Positions 1 through 10,784 of a stretch of 64,000 nt of DNA are shown here, in pieces. This DNA is from Persicaria tinctoria (Eukaryota > Streptophyta > Magnoliopsida > Caryophyllales > Polygonaceae). Numbering within the stretch: position 1 is the first letter of the stretch; every line of letters starts with the position of its first letter. The position numbers were made by a program, and so were the translations under genes. Under the pieces are notes generated by a model. The model was not told the origin of the DNA, made no database searches, and saw only the letters and a list, made by a program, of their open reading frames with translations. The DNA lies in assembly GCA_037127255.1 (NCBI GenBank), contig JBANSL010000013.1, forward strand, positions 80,285,688 to 80,349,687, given 5' to 3'.

Positions 1-612
1 TTTTATATATTTTATGTTAAAAAGATCTTCAATTTAAGCCATTTTTTTTATATTCATTAAATAAAAGTCTATCATTTTTGTTTATCACTATTAAATTTAT
101 TTTACCTTGATTATTTTCCACGATCTTTTTACACTTCATATCTTAGTTAAGATTCTTACCGATATAATCAATTTAAAAGTTAAATTTCCACCAAAAAAAA
201 TTAAAAGATAAATATTCACTTGAATAGTACGTAACCATGACTAATTTGATAAGACTTGATAAAGTTAAAATTCTTTTGTTCATATATAATAGTACGTTTT
301 TTTTTCTCCCAAAATCTATCTTAAATGTAAAAATATTATGCTCTGCTTATCGTTATATATGTGTACTAATTACCTTTCTTAAAAATCTAGATTAACTTAC
401 TCAACACTAAACTTTTGATATTTTAAATTATATGTTAATCCATCTCATCTTAAATAATAATATACATATATATATTGTTATACGTAACTTTGCAAATTTA
501 TACTCCCTCCGTTCTAAAATACATGACCTTTTAGCATTTTGCACAAGTTTTAATAAAACACTTTACTTTAAAAAAAACATCATCATTACACTAACTTTTA
601 CATAAATTTTAT
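1..612. repeat. Long direct repeat, left copy
   Basis: This block matches 60677-61289 almost base for base; the one difference I noticed is a run of 8 A near 192 against 9 A in the right copy. It probably continues left of the window. Similarity stops after the shared TAAATTTTAT. From 501 it contains TACTCCCTCCGTTC, the terminal motif of Stowaway-type MITEs, so the copied block includes the 5' part of such an element. No gene is seen. Confidence 0.9.
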
Positions 613-1490
613 GTGTCAACCTTAGAGTAATTTTGCATTCAGAAGACTTTGTTTACGTGTCAACCTTTTAGCATTCAGAAGATTTTGTTTACGTGTCAAC
701 CTTAGAGTAATTTTAGGAATATTGAGCAATTAATTTTTTTCCTTCATTTTTTTTACTTCTCCTTTTTCTCTTTTTTCCATTAACAATCTATCTATATATA
801 ACTTTAATGCAGAAGATTTTGCTTACGTGTCAACCTTAGAGTAGTTTTAGGAATATTGACCAATTATTTTTTTCCTTCATTTTTTTTATTTCTCCATTTT
901 CTCTTTTTTTCCATTAACAATTGGGCTTAATTCAAAACATTAAATTCAATTTAATATACTTACTGGGCTTAACTCAAATTTATTTCCTTTAATTATTTTT
1001 TCTCCTTCTTTTTATCTTTTCAAACCAATTATATATTTTTTAATTTTTATGACATTTACTATATATCTATATATAACTTTAATTCAGAAGACTTTGCTTA
1101 CGTGTCAATCTTAGAGTAGTTTTAGGAATATTGACCAATTATTTTTTTCCTTCATTTTTTTTATTTCTCCTTTTTCTCTTTTTTTTTCCATTAACAAACT
1201 ATATATAACTTTAATGCAGAAGATTTTGCTTACATGTCAACCTTAGAGTAGTTTTAGGAATATTGATCAATTATTTTTTTCCTTCATTTTTTTTATTTCT
1301 CCTTTTTCTCTTTTTTTCCATTAACAATTGGGCTTAATTCAAAACATTAAATTCAATTTAATATACTTACTGGGCTTAACTCAAATTTATTTCCTTTAAT
1401 TATTTTTTCTCCTTCTTTTTATCTTTTCAAACCAATTATATATTTTTTAATTTTTATGACATTTACTATATATATTCTTAAAATAAAAGA
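613..1490. repeat. Imperfect tandem repeats (ACGTGTCAACCTTAGAGTA family)
   Basis: A segment with the core GCTTACGTGTCAACCTTAG followed by a T-rich tract recurs near 640, 690, 815, 1090 and 1215. A larger unit starting GGGCTTAATTCAAAACATT occurs at about 923-1075 and again at 1329-1475 with very few differences. The arrangement suggests recent tandem duplication of a roughly 400-bp unit inside a mobile-element-derived block. Nothing coding is visible. Confidence 0.8.
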
Positions 1491-1959
1491 GTTTTAGCCT
1501 ATATGATATCCCTACTTTTTTTATCTCTTTAAATCAATCTATTTTTTCCTTTAATTTTTCTTCTTCTTCCCTTTAAACCAATCACATTTCTTTTATTTTT
1601 ATTTTTAATATATTTACTAATTATTAGACTTAATTCAAAACATTAAATCTAATATAATCTAATGCTTATTATTAATCTACATGTAAATATTTATATATTA
1701 TAAATATCTAATCTATGTATACTACATAATATATAAAATCCTTTCTGGAATTTTTTTTCCAGAATATTCACGATTTACAAAATAATTATAAAAGTAAGCA
1801 TCGATTGAAATTTGAAACTATTTGTCAAAATGTTCAAAATTGTTAAGAGGAACAGAAACCCACGGGTTGAAATTGCGGTTCTATTTGAAAACTACAGGGA
1901 AATTTAAAAAATAAAATACTTACCTTTTTATTTTTTATTTTTAAAAATGAATCCCCAAT
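1491..1959. other. AT-rich intergenic stretch
   Basis: Low-complexity A/T sequence with no credible ORF, RNA gene or transposon end. Confidence 0.5.
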
Positions 1960-2048
1960 CCCCATTGCAGATTTGCAGGGAGAGAGGAGCGGGACGGTGG
2001 GTGGTGGCGATGGCAGGATTGGCATCAAAGAAGAGGGAGGGAGAGAGG

Positions 2049-3358
2049 TAGGGGTGTGCAAAAAAACCCGACACGACTGATACGACACGAAAACACGACA
2101 ACACGACACGAAAAAACACGAAACCGAAAAGACACGACACGATAATGACATGAACCGCTAAAACACGACATTAAACGGTTCGTGTTTGGTTCGGGCAAAT
2201 CCCCTTGTCGGATACCCGACACGAACCGTTTAAATTTTTTTTTTTTAGATACGATAATAAAATAATAGAACTAATATTATGTAGTGTCATACGAAACACT
2301 CAAGTGAATTGGCTCATTTGGTTAGGGATGTGCGGGAACCTCTTGTTAAACCCAACAAGCGTGGGTTCGAATCCTATATCTATCATTTTTTGGGTTCAAA
2401 CTGCGAGTTTTTTTTTATTCCAAAGCTGCATTTTATTTTTATTAAAAAAAAAATTCCCTTTTTGTGTTGTTATTTTCTTTTCTTATGCAAGTATTGCAAA
2501 GTTCCAAACCCTAGCTGAAGAACCAGGAGACACAAACTCTCTCTCTCTCCAATTCTCCAAGTCCGGCCTCTCTCTTTCTCTCCAAATCAATTGAAGCCGT
2601 GAAGGCGACTGAACTCGACGGAGGAAATAAGTCCCCAGATCCGGCCTCTCTCTTTCTCTCCAGATCCAGCGAAGGCGTATCTCGACTCGACTTGGCGAAG
2701 GTGATAAGCCTCCAGATCCGCCGTCTCTCGTTCTCTCCAAATCTTGCAAAGCAGATTCGACTCGACAAAGGCAATAAGTGTCCCGATTTGCCCTCTCTCT
2801 TTCTCTGCAGATCTCCACTTCTCGGGCATCTCTGAATTCTGCCGGCTACGGACCGCTATGTCGTTCTCTCTCCAGGTGCATACCTGTAAATGTGAAGTGG
2901 AGGGTAGTTGCCTCTTCAATTTCTACCCGGAGGTCTCCTCCCTTCTCTTCCTAGATTCAATTCCATGTCCTTCCACGGTTTGACCAAATGGAAAAGTTTC
3001 CAATTTGGTGTAGATCTATCATATACAGCTCTTTTGAATTTTTTCAATTTGGTTTGGATATATGTTTGTTGATTGAGAGCTTTTATGTAGGCAACAATAA
3101 AAGTGTCGGATTGGATAACAGTAGGTGCCCAGCACACTAGCACAAGCCTGTCAGGCCAGAAAAAAAAAAGAAAAAAAAAGCCTTTACCGTGTCGGATCGG
3201 ATAACACGGGTATCCGACACGGAACCGGATACCTTTACCGTGTCGGATACCTGGTTCCTGGCGGTTCGTATACGGTTCGGCATATTGGTCTTAAACGATT
3301 TCGGGTATCCGACACGGTTAACCGTGTCGTGTCAGATACCCGGTAATGCACACCCCTA
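2049..3358. mobile_element. Non-autonomous hAT-type DNA transposon, 1310 bp
   Basis: The ends are an exact inverted pair, TAGGGGTGTGCA (2049-2060) and TGCACACCCCTA (3347-3358). They are flanked by an exact 8-bp target duplication, GAGAGAGG (2041-2048 and 3359-3366). An 8-bp duplication with TAGGGGTG ends is characteristic of hAT elements. The subterminal regions are packed with ACACGACACG-type repeats on the left and CCGACACGG-type repeats on the right, as expected of transposase-binding arrays. The interior (about 2490-2990) is CT/GA-rich with imperfect repeats of a unit containing CCAGATCCGGCCTCTCTC. No transposase is present. Confidence 0.9.
2308..2376 (+). other. tRNA-like Pol III promoter boxes (possible SINE head)
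   Basis: TGGCTCATTTGG near 2310 resembles a Pol III A box and GGTTCGAATCC (2364-2374) is an exact B-box type motif; the spacing is tRNA-like. No complete cloverleaf can be folded by eye. It lies inside the hAT element, so it is either a captured SINE head or a degenerate tRNA pseudogene. Confidence 0.45.
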
Positions 3359-3660
3359 GAGAGAGGTGCGATGGCAGCGACGGAAGGTGCGGTTCGGGTG
3401 CGCGGTGGCAATGATGGCAAAGGAAGATAGAGAGGAGGAGGGTGGTGGCGATGGAAGTGGTAGCGAAGGAAGGTCCGGGCCGGTGAGCGGTGTCGATGGC
3501 AGCGAAGGAAGATAGAGAGGAGGAAGGCAGTGGCCTTGCAACGAATAATCGTCGAAGATGTCACCGCTCCACCACGTACTTTCTCCACCGAGAACCACCG
3601 CCTGGATTTCCTCCTATGTCAATCCGCCGCCTGGATCTCCTCCTCCGTCAATCCGCCACT

Positions 3661-4942
3661 TGGATTGAAATACCCCAAAGTATTTTTGTGGATTTCGTTT
3701 TAAAAAATATATATATTTGTATAAAAGTTCTTTTATTTTGAACTTAATAATGATTCTTCCTCTTTCCTTTTTTTGGTAGTTCGGTGAACTTTGTATATGC
3801 TGATTTTTGTTCCTTAGCTCACACTCGAGATTGTTTGTGAAAAAGTTTATCAAACCTTCTGGGTTTTGGTGGTTCATTGATGTCAATTTTGTGGAAATTT
3901 CACCTTGAAGGCAAAATTTTAATCTTGATGTTTTTGCCCTGGTGTGGACGTGAATCATGTACACAATATGGATGAGTGTTTTTCCTAAATCTTAATAAAT
4001 TTCTCTTATAAAGTTGGAAAGGATTTGCTTTTGCATATTGGGAAGAAGGAGAAATGTAATTTTCCTTCTCCTGGTCAAATATTATAAATTAAAATTTGAC
4101 CATTGAATTTTCAGGTGGATTCCACATTTACTTTTCCTTTCCCCTTCAACCTTTTATGTTAAATGGAGATTTCTAAATGGAATTTCATCAATACATTTTT
4201 ATCGAGTCCCTCGTCCGTCGGTCAAAATTTGCAGTGTGTGGTATGAAGTTTGGTGACCTTTTGTAACTCATTCAGGCAGTCCGTATAACAGAGGACTTGT
4301 TTTTTTATTAGAGTTTTTCCCTTTTAAATCCGATCATTGGGTATTTTCCAGTTTCCTTGATGTTATGTTGAAGAACCAATGCAAAGTTACAGATAAGGGG
4401 AACTGTACTGTTTAGAATCACTCATGTTCTGCAGGGTAATTCTGTTTTTACCTGTCATTGATTTACCTTTCTTGTCTGAATATGGTCATCACCTGTTCGT
4501 GCTTGTTGATTAGCCTCCAGTAACAATCAGTTGCCCATGTCTTGCATTTCCTTACAGTATAACTTAACAAGTTATTCACACCGGATCCTAGCGCCTCTTT
4601 ATGGTCATGTCTGAATATGGTCTTCTTCTTCTTTTTAGTTTTGTTTTTTATTTGAAAGTTCGATTTCTTAAGTGGGTTAGCGTTAGGTGGGAAGTGTGAA
4701 CGTCAGTTACAGTACCTTCAACTTAGATATACATTTATATATGCCTTCAATAGGAGTAGGATGAGGACCCAATAAAAGTGTATTTATGTTCTTACCACAT
4801 ATCTTTAAAATTCGGATGAATTTGTTGAATTAGATGAACCTTATGTAGTTTTCAAGGTGACCACCAGTTCCTACCTTTTTCTATTACCTTCTCTTTTTCT
4901 GTCATTTCAGTTAACCTTACATGATTCTTTCTTGTACTGTAG
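3661..4942. other. Non-coding region before the Cactin fragment
   Basis: T-rich, intron-like sequence with no recognisable exon. It may be the remains of a 5' intron of the Cactin relic or plain intergenic DNA. Confidence 0.4.
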
Positions 4943-5901
4943 GGGTTGACTGTTAGCGAAATGGAGTCTCTTCGTCAGGACATAAAAATGCACCTTGACT
5001 TGGACAGGGAAACACCAACTCACTTAGAATATTGGCAGGTAATTTCTTTTATTCTCAACCTAAGTTGTTTTCTGAAGCAATAATTCAAGTGAATGAGAAT
5101 TAATAGATGATTTGCTATCCCATTTAGCTGATGAGGAGAAAGTAGATTATGCCACATGTTTGTGTGACAAATCAGCACATGTATTAATTGTCAAGATAAT
5201 TTCATTAACCCCGAGTGGTTGCAGGCACTTCTGGTGGTTTGTGATTGGGAGCTGGCTGTAGTAAGAAGAAATGATGCAATTGACAGAGCCAGAGTGCGTG
5301 GAGAGCATCCTCCTGCTGATTCACTGACTGTTGAACGAGGTATCCATTCCAGCACTGAAGCAGATGTCAGGAAACTTCTGGAAGGAAGAAGTCACAAAGA
5401 GCTGGTGACCTTGCAATCCCAAATTGAGTCTGAGATGCGCTCTGGGACAGCTACGGTGGTTGAGTTTTGGGAAGCTGTTTTAAACGTCTTGACATATACT
5501 ACACGACAAAGGTTTTCAAGTCAAGTTGTTTAATACTGCATCTTTTATTGAACTTATGTGTCGATTAGATGAGACTCAAGGACATTTACCCCAAATGCAG
5601 GCTGTTTGAAGGAAATTCATGCCAAAATGTTAAGAAAGCATCTCCAGCGCCTTGAGCAACCTCTGGAAAATGATACACTGCAAGATACTAATAAATTGAA
5701 ACTGGAGGAATTAGAACTAGACGTGGAAGGCAATGTGCGGGAACTCAAGGGTAAGAAGTTTGTGATATCTTAGTTGATTTCTGATAGAGTACTGTATCTA
5801 TAGACCGGACAGTAAAGTGCATTTTTCCTGCAGAGCCTGAAGAAGCTTTCTCCCCGGTCCTTCTCACGAATGAAGATGCTTCTCATGAAATGGAGGAGTA
5901 A
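4943..5901 (+). pseudogene. Cactin (splicing factor) gene fragment
   Basis: Four exon-like blocks with good splice signals lie at 4943-5038, 5225-5511, 5601-5750 and 5834-5901. The first two join in phase and encode LTVSEMESLRQDIKMHLDL, then EYWQ, ALLVVCDWELAVVRR and HSSTEADVRKLLEGRSHKEL. This is the conserved middle domain of Cactin, a nuclear protein linked to pre-mRNA splicing. Block 3 gives CLKEIHAKMLRKHLQRLEQP, but in a different phase from block 2, so there is a small indel at the junction. Block 4 ends at TAA (5899). The N-terminal part and the large C-terminal Cactin domain are absent. I read it as a truncated, frameshifted copy. The identification rests on remembered family sequence. 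Confidence 0.85.
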
Positions 5902-6805
5902 GAGGATGCTTAAACTTCACAACTTCTCCATGGTGATGAAACAGAAGAAGCTATTGATCCGAGGAGGACGAAGCTATCCTTGTAAGGCCTACGGCCTACC
6001 CCAAAGTGGTTACTGACTCACATGATTCAACAATCAAGTTGTAGGATCTCAGATATTGTATACCATAGTTTTTAGTTGGTGACCTCCATTTTGTAGCTGC
6101 CAATTGCTTTCCTTGTCTCTTAAATCTTTCTTCCATATTTGTATCCTATTATGAAATTAAACTCTTGTTAGTTTCACATGTTTCTTGTTAATACTGGTTT
6201 CAATTTACCGGTCATACTTCTTTTTGGTGTTCTAGGCATATGTTTGCATCTGCTTCATCAGACAACGCCAAGAATTTCACTTACCTAAAGGAGAATTCAT
6301 GCAGAATATGTTGTAAGTTGATCATTTCTGAGTATTGTATTATGTTATTGCTCTTGTTTTTTTTTCGGATTTTTAGTTTATTAATTATTGTTTTTACTGA
6401 CCTTTCCTCTTTCATTTTTCCTAGATTTCTGTCTTCTAGAAATCAAAAGCCCAAAATGGCCTCATTTTTTAATTTAGATAAAGTGTTAATTTAAAGCAAT
6501 TAAATCCTATTTTATTTAACCAGTTAGTTTAAATATCATCTAAGTGGGTATATTGGAAGGTTTTTTCCTTGTTATTGAAGGATAAGAAAATTCAACAACT
6601 TATAGGGGTTTTTTCCTTGTTTTTTTTTCTGTACTAAGTAAATAACCTATTTCTTGGATTTTGATGGAGTTGTGTTATTTGATAAATCAGCAGTATTTTT
6701 TTGAGAGTTTGGTGTTCGTTTGATTATTGTTAAAAATAGTAGAGTTTATTTTGTGTATCTCGGCTAAGTCATGTGAAATCTCAAGCGTAGGTGTAATTTA
6801 TTTAT
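5902..6805. other. Non-coding flank
   Basis: AT-rich sequence after the Cactin fragment. A short ORF at 6240-6494 has no recognisable similarity and is low-complexity downstream. No gene is supported. Confidence 0.4.
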
Positions 6806-7051
6806 TTTTATAATCGGAAATTTCGCGAGGTATCCCTGAGGTATTGTAATTTTCGTGAGGTATACAACTCTTTTGTATATTTCACATGGTGCCCCTGTGG
6901 GTTTTTTTTTTCGCCTCATGCCCTTGTGGGTTAGATTTAACAGTTTTTTTTTTTCCGTTAGTTTGCAATAAAAAAAAGAAAGAAAGAGTGAACAGAGAAC
7001 TGAGAGTGAAGCGAGCGACTCGGATCCAAATTCCAACTCCGATTCTCATCC

Positions 7052-7510
7052 ATGGAGACGAAGAAAAAGCTTCGATTCTCATCCATGGAGACTCTCTCTA
7101 CACCTTGGCCCAACAATTCCAACTCTAACCCCAATTCCAACCCTAATTTTCTCCCCCAGATGACCTCCCAATCTGAACATCACTACTACGATTCTTTCAC
7201 CACCGCCTTCGCCGACGAGGACACCTCCACCTCCGAGAACCTCCCCGACGGAGCCGGTATTGGAGACGAAGTCCACAACTTTCCTAATTTCATTCCCCAA
7301 ACCCTAATTTTGTCGCGCTACCGCCGCACCGAATTCTCTGATGGGGCGGTGCAAGATGGGGCGGATGAAGAAGATGGGGCGGAGCAAGAAGATGGGGCGG
7401 ATGAAGAAGATGGGTCGGTGACTGTCTCTCCTCCTTCTTCGATTAGAACTTCTCTGATGCCTCCTGCTACCGCCGCACTGAATTCCTCCCGGCGTCTCTC
7501 CCGGTGGTGA
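7052..7510 (+). CDS. Captured gene-like ORF inside the MULE, function unknown
   Basis: A 152-residue ORF with plant-like GC-rich coding composition. A second ATG at 7085 starts METLSTPWPNNSN. The N-terminal part is rich in Asn, Ser and Pro, then acidic (YYDSFTTAFADEDTS), followed by repeats of DGADEEDGAEQE. A 20-bp tract containing CATCCATGGAGAC is directly repeated at about 7040 and 7073, duplicating the start-codon context. I do not recognise the family. It is probably the 5' exon of a host gene captured by the element; whether it is expressed cannot be judged. Confidence 0.45.
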   Translation: METKKKLRFSSMETLSTPWPNNSNSNPNSNPNFLPQMTSQSEHHYYDSFTTAFADEDTSTSENLPDGAGIGDEVHNFPNFIPQTLILSRYRRTEFSDGAVQDGADEEDGAEQEDGADEEDGSVTVSPPSSIRTSLMPPATAALNSSRRLSRW

Positions 7511-7671
7511 CGGAGAAGGAGTGGAGGAGGAACCCTAATCCCTCCCGACTGTCTCTCCTCCTTCCTCCCGGCGTCTTTCTATCTCTTCTGTCTGTGTTTT
7601 CTTTCTTTTTCTTTTTTTTTTAATTGAAAACTAACGGAAATCACCAAAATCCGTTAAATCTAGCCCACAAG

Positions 7672-8039
7672 TAGGGGTGTTATTCGAGCCGAATGAGCCG
7701 AGCTCGACATGTTCAAGCTTGTTCATTTGTTAAACGAGCTCGAGCCGAGCCGAGTCCAATTTTTAAACGAGCTTTCTTTTTTGTTCAAGCTCGCTTGTTT
7801 TAGTAAATAAACGAGCTCGAGCCGAGCTTCAAGTAGTTTTACTTGGTCATAACATATTAACTTAAAGAAAATTTTAGAAATTCCATATTATTCGATCTAT
7901 TCGAGCCTAAATCGAACGAGCCGAGCTTTCAACCAAGCTTCAAATCATGTTCAAGCTCGGCTTGTTTAGGTAAGTGAACGAGCTCGAGTCAAGTTTTTTT
8001 GAGCCGAGCTCGAGCTGTTCAGCTCATATAACAGCCCTA
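7672..8039. mobile_element. Nested hAT MITE, 368 bp
   Basis: The ends are TAGGGGTGTTATTCGAGC and, at the right, the inverted equivalent finishing AACAGCCCTA. An exact 8-bp target duplication, CCCACAAG, flanks it (7664-7671 and 8040-8047). The interior is made of GAGCCGAGCTCGAG-type subterminal repeats. It sits inside the right inverted repeat of the 6815-8160 MULE, so it inserted later. Confidence 0.9.
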
Positions 8040-8169
8040 CCCACAAGGGTACGAGGCGAAAAAAAAAAAGAAAACCACAGGGGCACCATGCGAAATATGC
8101 TAAAGAGTTGTATACCTCGCGAAAATTGCAATACCTCAAGGGTACCTCGCGAAATTTCGGTTTTATAAT

Positions 8170-9052
8170 TTATGGAATATCTGAATGCAATGTCTCGGGT
8201 ATTTGTTGATTTATTTATTCAATTAGGTGTTATGATGTCTCAATTTAAAGACCTTCATGTTTTGATTTTATACTTACACGTATCTAAGTAAAACAAATCA
8301 ACCCTAATTTTAACCAAAGATTAAAACTGAAACGGATTTACTGACCTTATATTCTTTCCACAACAGTTGATTAGAACTAACCCAGCAAAACATCTGCACG
8401 GATATATTGTTTATGTATAGATTTTGTACAAATCTGATGAACGATCAGAACTTAGAAGGTTCCGTTTGCGATCCCTACTTTGTGTTTTTCTTTCTTTTTT
8501 TTCTTTGTGTGTTGCTATGCTAGACAATAGACAATCAAAAGTGCGAAAATGGAAATATGAAAGAGCTTCATTTTTTTTTTGGTAAAAAAGATTCATTTTT
8601 TCTTGTTCTTTTTTGTTCCCTATCTTCTTTATTGTTTTTGTGTTAAATAGATGGAAAAAATTGGTGGAAATAAATTTTGTTTAAAATCACAAAATGAATA
8701 CAGGTGAGAAATAGCTACATTGGGACTTATGTCACTGCTCGTAATTCAGCATAGAAATTTTCATAGGCTCTTAAAGTTGGTTGTGCCTTCGATTTGCTTA
8801 TGCAGCATCAGGTTCCCTTTAGCTTTATGCTCTTTTCTTTCTTCAATTCTTGTTATAACTCGTCTAGGTTAATGTTTTGGGTTTCTTGGCTATCTACTGT
8901 ACGTGACTTCGAATTGCCTTTTTTTTTTTTGTTTCAGATTGGGAACAAGAGCAGGAGGGATATTTAAGCCAACAGAACCTGAGTGATGTTTATGAGGTAT
9001 CTAAACAGTAGAATATGCAAGTTGAGGAGTATGAGAAGGTAGAGGAGTATGA

Positions 9053-9054
<2 letters not shown>
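8170..9054. other. Non-coding region
   Basis: AT-rich sequence. A short exon-like stretch after a TTTCAG acceptor near 8937 (GAACAAGAGCAGGAGGG) could be a gene remnant, but nothing is identifiable. Confidence 0.35.

Positions 9055-9087
<33 letters not shown>
9055..9087. repeat. (TA)n microsatellite, left boundary of element A
   Basis: Pure AT dinucleotide run directly followed by GGGTCGGGTTCAGGTAAG, the left end of element A. Confidence 0.95.
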
Positions 9088-9091
<4 letters not shown>

Positions 9092-10087
9092 CGGGTTCAG
9101 GTAAGAAGCATACTAACAATGAGAAGGAAAGAAGCGATCTAATTGGTCCTCCCGCTTCCTTTCCCGTGCGCGTTTAGTCCCGCTCACGCGCCTCGTTTCT
9201 CTCGCGCGTTATTCACACGCTCTCTTCTCCAGTAATCTGGCGGCCTCATTCCTCAAGCCCTCCTCCGCTTTGCTTCGCCGGCGACCTCCAACCTCCACGC
9301 CACTGCATTTCAATGCTTCTCCCTTCCCTCTCTGTCGCCCCCACTCCCCGAATCTGGCTCCCTTCTTCCACTTCTGATTATATATATATATCCTCCGAAT
9401 CTGGCTCCTCCTCTTTCGAAAATCCTCCGAATCTGGCGCCTCCGCGGTGAGATCGAGAGGTGTGGAGACAGCGGAGCGGGAAGCATTCTGAGTTTGAATC
9501 TCATGGATCTGATTGCAATCAAAATGCTTGCAATACAGGTATAGCTATCTTCATCATATTCGAATCGAATTGGTTACGGGAAAGGGCCTGCATTGCTGCT
9601 TCCGATTACAATCAAAATGAAATGCGAATGTCGATTTGAGTTATTTTATTTGTATATGTCGTTGCTAGGTAGTGAAATCAGTTGCTTTTTCTGTTTTCTG
9701 TTTTTAGTGATGAACTTGCAGGTTAGGTGTTTGATGAAATGCCGGCTTCGATATATAGTGAAATCAGTTTTAGAGGGGTGGGGATTTAACATGATTAAGG
9801 TATAGATTCAAATAGAATAGATAACAAAGATTCGGTACTAAGTGAAATTTACCATCTTTTGGGGGATTTCTATCCATAAGCTACAGGAGTAAGACACATG
9901 CCAAAACTAATGTTTTAGTTTGTGTCCTAATGATAAATCTCGCTAAGTTTATTGATGTTTACATGTTTAATGTTTGGATAATTATAATTGTCATTATCGT
10001 GTATTATTGATGATCATCAATGAGGTGTTATACTTAATTTTTGAATTAGAGCTATAAAATGACCCAATTGGGTAATCCAAGCAATTT

Positions 10088-10525
10088 GAACGACACTGAT
10101 GTCATTCACAGGGGAGAAGGTCAGGTCATACCCACTGCCAGGAGAGTCATTATGCTGCCCAACTGACTGCTAAGCCTTGGCTTCTTGAACCTGTCTACTT
10201 GGTTGAGATTCAAGCTCCGGAGCAGGCCCTTGGTGGTGGCATTTACAGTGTCCTGACTGAATCAGAACCATGGGCACGTGTTTGAGGAGTTGTAGAGGCC
10301 CGGTACTCCACTCTACAACATCAAGGCATACCTCCCTGTCGTTGAATCATTCGGGTTCTCAAGCACGCTGCGAGCTGTAACCTCTGGGCAAGCCTTCCCC
10401 CGATGCGTCTTTGATCACTCGGACATGATGTCGTCAGACCCAGAAGCATACATGGAAACCGACCCTTTCAAGCCTGGTTACCTCAAGGTCGAGGAAACCG
10501 ACCCAGAAGCATACATTCTGAGAAG
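10088..10525 (+). pseudogene. Elongation factor 2 (eEF2) C-terminal fragment
   Basis: The translation, across shifting frames, gives [18 protein letters not shown], then [19 protein letters not shown], then [19 protein letters not shown] and [19 protein letters not shown]. These match the conserved domain IV/V region of eEF2, the ribosomal translocase. At least two frameshifts and several stops break it. The expected C-terminal tail (a DIRKRKGLKEQM-type segment) is missing and is replaced by sequence carrying a 17-bp direct repeat, GACCCAGAAGCATACAT (about 10438 and 10501). It lies inside element A and is probably captured. An A-run at about 10725 could be an old poly(A), which would suggest a retrocopy. 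Confidence 0.85.
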
Positions 10526-10784
10526 ATGTTTCACAGCTTCACAAAGTTTGCTTTGAATTTTCTCTTCCGGACTGACGTTTTTTTTTTAAATGTAATAGGA
10601 GATGTACTATTATGTTATCTTTAGTCATAGCAGTGTAAGAGCAGGACGAAATTCCTCCTCTCAGTGTGAACTAAATGCTTTTTTTTTCTTTCATATAACA
10701 TAGGTGTGATGTAGTTTATTTTTACCAAAAAAAAAAATTTAATTTATAAAATGTGTAATTTTCATGATGAAATATATATTAAAA

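Larger units (their letters stand above)
1960..3660. other. GC-rich purine-rich host segment split by a hAT insertion
   Basis: Bases 1965-2048 and 3359-3660 read as one GC-rich segment when the element at 2049-3358 is removed. It contains imperfect repeats of GATGGCAGCGA and GGAAGATAGAGAGGAGG. It resembles a 5' UTR or a CpG-rich first exon, but no protein is recognised. Confidence 0.5.
6815..8160. mobile_element. Mutator-like element (Pack-MULE type), 1346 bp
   Basis: Long terminal inverted repeats of about 150 bp start with GAAATTTCGCGAGGTA on the left and end with its complement on the right. The shared inner sequence includes the complements of GGTGCCCCTGTGG and CCGTTAG. An exact 9-bp duplication, TTTTATAAT, flanks the element (6806-6814 and 8161-8169), which fits Mutator elements. 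The right repeat is split by a nested hAT MITE (7672-8039). The GC-rich interior holds a gene-like ORF instead of a transposase, the hallmark of a Pack-MULE. Confidence 0.88.

Noticed and set aside
1843..2222. Overlapping minus-strand ORFs rich in Ser, Cys, Val and Phe
   Set aside because: They arise from hAT subterminal ACACGACACG repeats and show no protein-like composition.
2483..2983. Arg/Glu-rich ORFs (RERERPDLG repeats)
   Set aside because: They come from CT-rich internal repeats of the hAT element, on both strands and in several frames.
7672..8039. A protein-coding reading of the GAGCCGAGCTCGAG block
   Set aside because: It has hAT MITE ends and an exact 8-bp duplication; the sequence is a subterminal repeat array.
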